NCBI GenBank assembly: GCA_019307165.1
Contig: JAFDKD010000075.1
Coordinates: 1-9,024 of the forward strand
DNA length: 9,024 bases
Reading direction: 5' to 3'
Source: Deltaproteobacteria bacterium
GTDB taxonomy: Bacteria > Desulfobacterota > DSM-4660 > Desulfatiglandales > Desulfatiglandaceae
The translations under genes and the position numbers were made by a program. Numbering within the stretch: the stretch's first letter is position 1; each line of letters starts with the position of its first letter. Of this stretch, positions 1 to 7,300 are shown piece by piece. The notes beneath the pieces are model-generated. The model was given only the letters and a program-made list of their open reading frames with translations, ran no database searches and was not told where the DNA came from.

Positions 1-777
1 AAGGATTGGCGTACCCGGCGAGGATTTTACCTGAACCGGCAGGCTTTGCTGACAGCCGATCACGTTTTTGTCAACAAGAAGATCGATCATCATAACCTGA
101 AGCGCCTGCTTCCTGAAGACAAGATCACCTATGTGAAGCCGGGCATCACGCCCGGGGATTTCAGGTTCGACCACCGCACCCGCCGGGAAATTCGCGATCG
201 GATGGGAATCGGTGATGAGCCGGTCATCATCACTGCGGCCATGTTCCGGCCGGGGGTCAAGACTGATGGATTGAGCTGGGTTATTCGGGCCTGCGGTGCG
301 CTGCTGAACATAGGGCGTACCTTTATGCTGGTGATTATCGGGGATGGACAGGAAAGGAGAAAGCTCGAAGAACTGGCCGGCAGCCAGGTGCCAGGAAAAG
401 TATATTTTGTCGGCGAGGTGCCGCGACAAGAAATATATCGGTATTACAGTGCCGGAGATGTGTTCGTCTTCCCGGGCATCGGAGAGTCCCTCGGAATGGT
501 ATATCTCGAGGCCCAGTCCTGCGGGCTTCCGGTAGTTGCATTCGATAACGCAGGCGTTCCGGAGGTAGTCAAAAAAGGCACCACCGGTTTTTTGCTTCCC
601 TCTTACAAGATGCCAGCCTATATAGAAGCGATTGATCTCCTCTTGCAGGATTTAGAAACCCGACGTAAGATGAGCCGGGCGGCCGCAGCCTACATTCGGT
701 CTGAACATGACCTGAATCGGAACTACGCCGCAGTGGAGAAAACACTGCTTCGCATTGTCAATTTCACGGGAGGATGA
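1..777 (+). CDS. Glycosyltransferase, GT-B fold, family 4-like (5' partial)
   Basis: This is the C-terminal part of a retaining GT-B glycosyltransferase (Glycos_transf_1/GT4 type), which moves a sugar from a nucleotide-sugar donor to an acceptor, usually on the cytoplasmic side of the membrane. The frame is open to the left edge, so the N-terminal acceptor domain is mostly missing; 258 codons are seen. A TTG at 46 is in frame but is unlikely to be the true start. The stretch around codons 44-50 (VKPGITPG) is the usual link into the donor-binding domain. VIIGDGQERRKLEEL (codons 111-125) and the EX7E motif (GESLGMVYLEA, glutamates at codons 162 and 170) are family hallmarks, followed by GLPVVAF and VPEVV. 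The stop at 775-777 lies 13 bp before the preferred start of the phosphatase gene, suggesting cotranscription. The sugar and acceptor are unknown. Confidence 0.9.
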   Translation, partial: KDWRTRRGFYLNRQALLTADHVFVNKKIDHHNLKRLLPEDKITYVKPGITPGDFRFDHRTRREIRDRMGIGDEPVIITAAMFRPGVKTDGLSWVIRACGALLNIGRTFMLVIIGDGQERRKLEELAGSQVPGKVYFVGEVPRQEIYRYYSAGDVFVFPGIGESLGMVYLEAQSCGLPVVAFDNAGVPEVVKKGTTGFLLPSYKMPAYIEAIDLLLQDLETRRKMSRAAAAYIRSEHDLNRNYAAVEKTLLRIVNFTGG

Positions 778-790
778 AAAAAAGGCAACC

Positions 791-1417
791 ATGAAGGATG
801 AACAGACCATAACCCGGTTCGGTTTGATCCGACATGCGGAAACACGCTGGAACCGGGGAAAACGGATCCAGGGGCAACATGATTCTCCCCTAACCCGCGA
901 GGGTGAAAGACAGGCAAAGCTCTGGGCCGGGGCGCTGGCGGCATGCCACTGGGACTACTGTTTGTGCAGTGATCTCGGTCGTGCCAGGCAGACGGCCGTC
1001 ATTATCAATTCTTGCCTGAATTTGCCGGCTTTTTACGAAACCGCGCTGAGGGAACAGAATTGGGGCGAATGGGTCGGAAAAACGCTCGCAGAGCTCGAGG
1101 CGGAAACCCCTGAGACGTTGGTGGAGCAGGTCGCCAGGGGCTGGCATTTCTGCCCGCCGGGAGGTGAAGATCTCATCAACGTTTTCACGCGAGGCAAATC
1201 TGCGCTGACGGCCGCCGCCGAGAAATGGCCGGGGGCTAACGTTCTGACGATCACCCATGCAGGCATGATCAAGTGCCTGGTCTACCACTGCCTGAATCGC
1301 GATTTTATTTCGGCTGAAAACCCGGTATTGAAGGTGGCATATCTGCACTGGTTCGTCGTCAAGTCCGGAAATCTCCGTCTGGAAAAAACGAACGCCGTAA
1401 CGCTGCACCCGCGCTAA
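791..1417 (+). CDS. Histidine phosphatase superfamily protein (phosphoglycerate mutase-like)
   Basis: A 208-residue cytosolic phosphomonoesterase of the histidine phosphatase (PGAM-like) superfamily, branch 1. The N-terminal LIRHAET motif carries the histidine that would be phosphorylated (H15) and R14. SDLGRARQTA (60-69) supplies the usual phosphate-pocket arginine, LREQNWGEW (87-95) has the acidic residue in the general-acid position, and THAGMI (155-160) holds the second catalytic histidine (H156). The length is normal for the family. I chose ATG 791 because AAAGG at 781-785 sits 5 bp upstream; an in-frame TTG at 755 would add 12 residues overlapping the previous gene and has no homology-like content. 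Relatives include cobalamin pathway alpha-ribazole phosphatase, phosphoglycerate mutase and glucosyl-3-phosphoglycerate phosphatase. Its place between two glycosyltransferases favours a sugar-phosphate or glycosyl-phosphate substrate, but that is inference. Confidence 0.88.
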   Translation: MKDEQTITRFGLIRHAETRWNRGKRIQGQHDSPLTREGERQAKLWAGALAACHWDYCLCSDLGRARQTAVIINSCLNLPAFYETALREQNWGEWVGKTLAELEAETPETLVEQVARGWHFCPPGGEDLINVFTRGKSALTAAAEKWPGANVLTITHAGMIKCLVYHCLNRDFISAENPVLKVAYLHWFVVKSGNLRLEKTNAVTLHPR

Positions 1418-1433
1418 GGATCATAAACCGAGA

Positions 1434-2591
1434 ATGAAGATTATTTTTCATTGTCAGCACATCTGGGGTGTGGGCCACTTTTTCCGCGCACTGGAAATCT
1501 GCCGCGCCCTCAAAGAGCACGAGTTGATCCTGGTCACCGGCGGCGCACACCTCGAAAGGGGCCTTCCGGATCATGTCCGACACTTTTGCCTGCCCGGCCT
1601 GATGACGGACCGCAATTACCAGGGACTTCATCCAACCGATCCGGATCGCTCGTTGGAAGATGTCTGTCAGGAGCGCAAAGAGTTACTCGGGGCATTGTTC
1701 ACAAAAGAGTGCCCGGATGTATTTTTGGTCGAACTCTATCCTTTTGGAAGAAAAGCGTTCCGCTTCGAACTGGACCCGATCTTAAAAGATATTCGATCAG
1801 GGCGTTTGCGATGCGGGAAAGTAATCTGCAGCCTCAGGGACATTCTCGTGGAAAAGCCGGATCCGGCGGTCTACGAATCACGTGTAGTGAACCAATTAAA
1901 TCTCTATTTCGATGCGCTGCTGGTCCACGCCGACCCTGCGTTGGTGACGCTGGACCTAACCTTTTCCAGGGTTCAGGATATCGACATTCCGGTGGTCTAC
2001 ACCGGGTATATCGCTTCCGAACCTTCGCCGCACCCCGGAAACGAACTGAGAAAAGAATTAAATATAGATCCGGAAGAACATCTTGTCGTGGCCAGCACAG
2101 GCGGCGGCAAGGTCGGCATTGTGATGTTGGAACCGCTGCTCGAGGGCTTTCCCCGGCTTGCTTCCGGCACCCCGATCCACTTGCATGCGTTCACCGGGCC
2201 ATATATGCCGGAGAAAGAATTCAGCTTCCTTTCCAGTCACGCCGGCCCGCGCGTCAAGGTGAGAAGATTTACATCCCGATTTTTAGCCTATCTTGGTGCG
2301 GCAGACCTTTCAGTAAGTATGGGCGGCTACAACACTATCATGAATATTCTTTCCACAGGCGTGCCTGCACTCGTATGGCCCTATCCGGGAGACCAGGAAC
2401 AGGGGCTGCGCGCAAGTCGTTTGGCGGAACTCGGTGTATTGGATGTGATTGCCGAAAGGGACCTGAAGCCAGAGCGTCTCGCCGCCCTAGTCCGAGGAAA
2501 GCTGGGATTTTCCATCCGCCGGTCTCACTCCATCGACCTTTCGGGTGCGGTCAACACGGCACGCTGGATGAGTGCTTGCGCCGAGGACTAA
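1434..2591 (+). CDS. Predicted glycosyltransferase, MurG-like (COG4671 type)
   Basis: A 385-residue GT-B protein resembling the COG4671 predicted glycosyl transferases, distantly related to MurG (GT28). The N-terminus has a beta strand followed by the glycine-rich GVGHFFRALEI loop (12-22), comparable to the GGxGH loop of MurG. Residues 217-226 (LVVASTGGGK) begin the C-terminal nucleotide-sugar domain. MGGYNTIMN (296-304), then GVPALVWPYPGDQEQGLRA (309-327) and LAELG, match the donor-binding segment of MurG and related UDP-glycosyltransferases. No signal peptide or membrane helix is seen, so it is probably cytosolic or membrane-peripheral. It starts 16 bp after the phosphatase stop, with only a weak ribosome site (AAGG at 1416-1419 is rather far). 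It is probably the last gene of the carbohydrate block, since a 118-bp gap follows. Donor and acceptor are not predictable from what is visible. Confidence 0.85.
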   Translation: MKIIFHCQHIWGVGHFFRALEICRALKEHELILVTGGAHLERGLPDHVRHFCLPGLMTDRNYQGLHPTDPDRSLEDVCQERKELLGALFTKECPDVFLVELYPFGRKAFRFELDPILKDIRSGRLRCGKVICSLRDILVEKPDPAVYESRVVNQLNLYFDALLVHADPALVTLDLTFSRVQDIDIPVVYTGYIASEPSPHPGNELRKELNIDPEEHLVVASTGGGKVGIVMLEPLLEGFPRLASGTPIHLHAFTGPYMPEKEFSFLSSHAGPRVKVRRFTSRFLAYLGAADLSVSMGGYNTIMNILSTGVPALVWPYPGDQEQGLRASRLAELGVLDVIAERDLKPERLAALVRGKLGFSIRRSHSIDLSGAVNTARWMSACAED

Positions 2592-2709
2592 AACCATTTT
2601 TTTCCTCCCTATAAAGGCTTGAAGCCTGCCACCATAGTGTGATATCTTCAAAGTGTATTTTTCTTTCATGTTGAAATTATAACCGGTTGAAGATGGCAGG
2701 ATCATTTTG
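2592..2709. promoter_or_regulatory. Intergenic gap with two short palindromes, possible promoter region
   Basis: This is the largest gene-free gap in the window and separates the glycosyltransferase block from the transporter block. It holds an odd palindrome AGGCTTGAAGCCT (2615-2627) and an 8-bp palindrome AACCGGTT (2681-2688) 20 bp before the next gene's start. A weak sigma70-like pair, TTGAAG (2619-2624) and TATCTT (2643-2648) with an 18-bp spacer, is the best candidate I see; neither box is a strong match. The T-run at 2597-2603 precedes the palindrome rather than following it, so this is not a normal rho-independent terminator for the upstream gene. A promoter for the transporter operon here is plausible but unproven. 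Confidence 0.3.
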
Positions 2710-3399
2710 ATGACTACCGAGACCAATTCCCACAAATCTTCAGTTCAAAGGAATCGTCTGGTCGTATTGCCCTTCAAGAAAGCAATCGAGATTTCCTTTA
2801 AAAACATACAGGTAAGGTTTTTCCGGTCCTTAATCACCACCTTAAGCCTAATGCTGGCGGTTTCCTTTCTGAGCTTCACCAACATCAGCATCGACATCGC
2901 CGACGGATTGCTTGCCGGCCGGGACGAACACGCACGCGAGTCCTTGGTACGGGCAGGTTATGACATCACCCCGGGTGATACCAGTGTCGGCAGCACGGCC
3001 AAGCAACGCTGGATCGTGATCCTGTCTCTAGTCGTTTGCGTGGTCGGAATCGTCAACGCCCAGTTAATAGCGGTTACCGAACGGTTTCGGGAAATAGGTA
3101 CCATGAAATGTCTCGGCGCTCTTGACCGTTTTGTGGTCAAATTGTTCTTTCTGGAAGCCGGTATGCAGGGCGTGGCCGGCGGAGCTATCGGTGCTTTGGG
3201 CGGAGCGATCTTTGCCCTTTTGAATGCAATTCTGGTTTTCGGTACAACGGCCTTAGTCAGTGTGCCCTGGTTAAAGATGCTCGTTTCCATGCTGAACGCT
3301 ACCGGTGTGGGTATTCTTTTGAGCCTGATCGGCGTGTTCTATCCGGCTATCATCGCGGCACGGATGCAGCCGATAGAAGCCATGCGCGTCGAGCAGTAA
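2710..3399 (+). CDS. Minimal FtsX/MacB-type ABC transporter permease
   Basis: A 229-residue inner-membrane permease of the FtsX-like (type VII, MacB/LolC/LolE) family. I see four hydrophobic segments, at about 39-61, 101-122, 142-178 and 194-217. The FtsX hallmark follows the second helix: TERFREIGTMKCLGALDR (123-140), the cytoplasmic coupling helix that contacts the ATPase. The C-terminus YPAIIAARMQPIEAMRVEQ is typical of the family. Normal MacB/LolC/LolE proteins are about 400-650 residues with a 200-residue or larger periplasmic domain between helices 1 and 2; here only about 40 residues lie there. Start ATG 2710 is chosen over the adjacent TTG 2707 because AGGA at 2698-2701 has an 8-bp spacing. 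The ATPase gene follows after 22 bp. It probably forms a heterodimer with the giant permease encoded from 4207. The reading frame is intact, so the short length is not an obvious frameshift product. Confidence 0.88.
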   Translation: MTTETNSHKSSVQRNRLVVLPFKKAIEISFKNIQVRFFRSLITTLSLMLAVSFLSFTNISIDIADGLLAGRDEHARESLVRAGYDITPGDTSVGSTAKQRWIVILSLVVCVVGIVNAQLIAVTERFREIGTMKCLGALDRFVVKLFFLEAGMQGVAGGAIGALGGAIFALLNAILVFGTTALVSVPWLKMLVSMLNATGVGILLSLIGVFYPAIIAARMQPIEAMRVEQ

Positions 3400-3421
3400 C
3401 GCGCTGACAGAGAAAAACATC

Positions 3422-4162
3422 ATGGGCCATAACCTAAACATAGTTCGCGTTTCCAACGTGACCAAGAAATTTCAGCTCGGCAAAATAGAGGTTGAAGCCT
3501 TGAAAGGCATCAATCTGGAAATTCCGGCCGGTTTCTACATCTCCATCATGGGACCTTCCGGTTCAGGGAAAAGCACCCTTTTCAATATGATCGGCGGCCT
3601 GGATAAGCCCACTTCAGGTAAAGTGTTTATTGACGAGATCGATATCGCTCAACTGGATGCCTTCGAATTGGCCTGGCTGCGCTGTCGCAAAATCGGTTAT
3701 ATATTTCAGACCTTCAATCTCATTCAGGTCATGACGGCCCTGGAAAATGTCAACCTGCCGATGATCTTTGCCGGAATGAGCAACGACGAAGCCGTGGAAA
3801 AAGGAGTCAGGCTCCTGGATCTGGTCGGCCTCGGCGACCGTTTTCAGCATAAACCCACCGAACTCAGCGGAGGGCAACAACAACGCGTAGCGGTAGCGCG
3901 CGCCCTTGCCAATGATCCGGCCATCATTCTGGCCGACGAACCGACAGGAAATCTCGACTTGGGCACTGGAGAAGAAATCATTACCCTGTTGAAAAGCCTC
4001 AGCCGGGAAAGAAACGTCACCGTCATTGCGGCCACCCACGATTTTAAGATGCTCAATGTGTCCGATCAAGTGGTATGGATTCGGGACGGACGGGTTGACA
4101 AGGTTGAAAACCGTGAAGAACTGTCGATCTCCCTGGGGGAGATCGGCTCAAAAGCGTCTTAA
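3422..4162 (+). CDS. ABC transporter ATP-binding protein, LolD/MacB type
   Basis: A 246-residue cytoplasmic ATPase that would power the flanking FtsX-like permeases. All nucleotide-binding motifs are intact: Walker A GPSGSGKST (44-52), Q-loop glutamine in IFQTFNL (residue 96), ABC signature LSGGQQQR (148-155), Walker B IILADEP (168-174), D-loop GNLD (176-179) and the switch histidine in ATHD (H206). The segment FQTFNLIQVMTALENVNLPM is characteristic of the LolD/MacB/FtsE-like subfamily, as is the full-length spacing of motifs. ATG 3422 fits the family N-terminus (VRVSNVTKKF), but the upstream sequence has only a poor ribosome site, so translation may be coupled to the permease gene 22 bp upstream. 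The order permease-ATPase-permease mirrors lolCDE, but the permeases differ strongly from LolC and LolE, so I do not assign a lol name. Confidence 0.95.
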   Translation: MGHNLNIVRVSNVTKKFQLGKIEVEALKGINLEIPAGFYISIMGPSGSGKSTLFNMIGGLDKPTSGKVFIDEIDIAQLDAFELAWLRCRKIGYIFQTFNLIQVMTALENVNLPMIFAGMSNDEAVEKGVRLLDLVGLGDRFQHKPTELSGGQQQRVAVARALANDPAIILADEPTGNLDLGTGEEIITLLKSLSRERNVTVIAATHDFKMLNVSDQVVWIRDGRVDKVENREELSISLGEIGSKAS

Positions 4163-4206
4163 TGAGCAGTTGAGCCTGAAAATGGTTTCTGCGCATTCAT
4201 TTCCTT

Positions 4207-4323
4207 ATGTTGAAATATCTCAGCAAATTAAAATTTCGGCGCCGGTTGCATCGTTGCCATGCGCCTTTTATGCTGTTGGCGGGAGCCATTGCTGCGGTCT
4301 GGGCTTTTACGGCAGTGGCGGCA
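4207..4323 (+). other. Signal peptide of the giant permease
   Basis: Residues 1-39 have a strongly basic start (KLKFRRRLHR), a hydrophobic core (FMLLAGAIAAVWAF, 21-34) and a V-A-A sequence before SEP, as in a Sec signal peptide cleaved after residue 39. It could instead stay as an uncleaved anchor. Either way the following M28-like region is placed in the periplasm, which agrees with the positive charges found later on the predicted cytoplasmic loops. Confidence 0.6.
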
Positions 4324-7300
4324 TCTGAACCTGCCGCTACTGCCTTAAGAGCCGATATCGAAAAGCTGGCTTCACTCCAGGATCGCAGCACCGGAACACC
4401 GGGAAACAGATCTGCCGCAGTCTATATCAGAGGAGTATTTGAAACGCTCGGCCTGGAAGAAGTCGGGGCACACAAATTTTCAGTACCGGTCATCGTAAAC
4501 GACGAAAGTCGGCTCAGCATGCCGGGCCGAGAGTTGTCGATCGATATTACGCCGGTCATCCTGAACGCCATCACGCCGCAAACCATATCACCGGATGGAA
4601 TCAACGGCCCCCTGGTGTATGTTGCCAATGGTGATATGTCCGATTTTAACGGCAAGCTGATTGAAGGCGCCATTGTCCTCATGAACATAGATTCAGGAAA
4701 GAATTGGCTGAACGCTGCCTCGCTGGGCGCCGCGGCCTTGATTTACGTCGATGGCGACGCGACGCTCAAGATGCTCTACAAAGAGAAGATGGAGCTTTCC
4801 CCCATCCAGTTTCCCCGCTTTCGTATGGAAAAATCCACGCTGCGGAATATCTTCGGCGACTTCGAATCGTCGCCGGAAGGAATTGTCGCACCCCGCGTCC
4901 AACTGACATCGAAGATCAGCTGGCAGGAGGTCGTCAGTGAAAACATCTACGGCCTGATACCCGGAAGCGATCCGCAGTTGCGTGACCAGCTCGTGATCAT
5001 CGAAGCTTTTTACGATAGTACTACCATGTTGCCGGGTTATTCTCCCGGCGCCGACGAAGGCTGCAGCATCGCTACTTTGCTCGGACTCGCCCACGCCTTT
5101 GTGCGACAACCGCCGGGTCGATCCGTTCTGCTGGTGGCCACTTCCGGCCACGCGCAGACACTGGCCGGCATGCGGGAAATGATATGGAGCATTGTTTCGC
5201 GATCAAAAGATCTACGGGATATAGAAAAAGAGCTGCAAGCCGTAGGAAAACAGTCCCGCAATTATCTCAAACTACTCGAAGACACCCTCGATGAAGAAGC
5301 GTTAGAGCAGTTTCTGCGTGAAAATGACGGAAACGGCAAAGAGTTTTTGAGTGCACTCAAAGATCGGATTAAAACCGAAGTCGACACGCTGTCGCGACGT
5401 CTCATGCGGCTGCGTTTGCTGGGTGATGATAAAGTCGATCAAGATCTCATTCAAACGCTGGCCCAGCAGCGTTTTACCCTGCGTCGCCTGGTTTGGCGGA
5501 CTTCTCTGGCCGACCTTTCGGCAGAAGACAAGCACAGTCTTCAAGCATTGCTTCCACTTGCGGCCGAAGACCACAAGCGATTGCTGGCAGATACCAACCG
5601 GCAACTCAAATTGCTTGCCAGCGCTAGAGATTTCAGATCGGTGGCCAAATCTCTGGAGATTGCCGCTGTTGTGTCCCTTCATCTTTCCAGCCATGGTAAT
5701 GGCTTTGGCGCATTCAACGATGGATGGCTATACCCCCTGCGGCCTCGGGTCAACCGGGTTCCTTGCTACAGTCTTCTGGACGAAGTCCTCCGTAAAGGTG
5801 CAAAGCCGACCGGTGCGACACCATCCCTCTACCGGGACACCCTGCGGCCCAGTAGCCTGCGAACCTGGCAGAGCTGCTTTTTGGATAAACCCTTCCTGGG
5901 GGGAGAAGTCAGTGCCCTGGCCGGTTACTTGGGATTTACCCTGGCAACCGTCAACGACGCTCGTGCCCATTGGGGTACGCCCGCTGATGGACTGCAAAAT
6001 GTGAACTGGTCATACGCCGCCGAACAAAGTGCCCAGATTGCGGCCTTATTGAAGTTTGTTACCACAGCCCCGGCATTACACGATGGAAATCTGCCCAGGG
6101 ATGGATTCACCTCGGTTACCGGTCATGCAAAATTCCTGCGTCACGGGGAACTCTTTGCCGATCAAGCGGCACCGGAAACCATCATAATGGCTTTTCAAGG
6201 AAAGGGACGTTATTACAGCCGCGTGGATAACCGCGGGGTTTTTTGTCTGAAAGGCGTGGCCACAAAAAAGCTGGTCCAGGACAAGGTCATCATCGAGGGC
6301 TACCGCTTCGATCCGGTCACCGGAGAGGTAATTTGGGCCATAGACAAAAAACAGACCGGCAAATCCGCCTACCGCCTTGAAATCCGAAGAAGCAATGTGG
6401 AAACCGACCTGATTATGTTCGGTTGCAGGCAGATGACCCTGTTCAACCTGCTTGAACCCCGCAGCTTCAGGTACATGAGCAAGATTCAACTTATCGACAC
6501 CAGGCGAGAGGCCAAACCGTCCCGCTACTGGTGGAGTCGGATTGATACCCGGTCTTCCGTCATCGCTTCGATGTACGTGGAACCAGGATCACGGATAAAA
6601 ATCACGCTTTCCGACACTGTCTTGAAACATAAATTAATTCTGCTCAACGCCGACGCCGATAACCCGGAGGGCGTTGGTTATCTTGTCGATGAATGGCCAA
6701 ACTTGTATCACACCGATTTTCTCACCGCCCGAGACATGTGGGCATTGCTCGGTCCACGCATCGAAAACCTTGAAACGAACGGCATTTTCAACGAAAGAAT
6801 CTCCCGGCTGCGTCAGGAGGGCATAGTCGCCCTGAAGAACGCCTCTCAAGCGCTGGAGGATCGAGCATATGATCGGTTTGCCGAGGCTGCCAGGCGTTCC
6901 TGGGCACTAGCCAGCCGGGTCTATAGTGACATCGATAAGACCCAAAAGGATGTTCTCTTCGGCGTCCTGTTTTATATTGCGCTTTTCGTTCCCTTTGCTT
7001 TTTGCATGGAACGGTTGCTATTTGCCTACACGAACATCAACAAGCGCATTATCGCTTTCTGTGCAATTTTACTGCTTCTCATTGCGGTTATTTATCACAT
7101 CCATCCGGCATTTAGACTAGCATACAGCCCGACCGTGGTTATCTTGGCGTTTTTTATCATGGGACTGTCTTTTGTCGTCACCCTGATCATCTATTTTCGA
7201 TTCGAAGAAGAAATGACACGCCTCCAAAAGCGAGCCCATCGGATGAAAATTTCGGAAATCGGCCGTTGGAAAGCATTCACGGCTGCATTTTTACTCGGTG

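Noticed and set aside
890..1408. A 172-codon antisense open frame opposite the phosphatase gene
   Set aside because: No motif or plausible start context is seen; the + strand frame has all histidine phosphatase motifs.
1451..2614. A 387-codon open frame on the + strand overlapping almost the whole COG4671-like gene in another frame
   Set aside because: Its product is rich in R, P, G and C with no recognisable motif or hydrophobic pattern, while the frame from 1434 has clear GT-B motifs. It is best explained as a frame kept open by codon composition.
2597..2627. A rho-independent terminator after the COG4671-like gene
   Set aside because: The hairpin is short with a tiny loop, and the T-run comes before it and not after it on the + strand.
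5351..6004. A 217-codon + strand open frame inside the M28-like region
   Set aside because: It is rich in W, C, P and S with no domain pattern, and the giant frame runs through it without interruption.
4207..6060. A separate, active M28 aminopeptidase gene upstream of a separate permease gene
   Set aside because: No stop or new start separates the regions, and the key zinc and catalytic residues are replaced, so neither a separate gene nor normal activity is supported.
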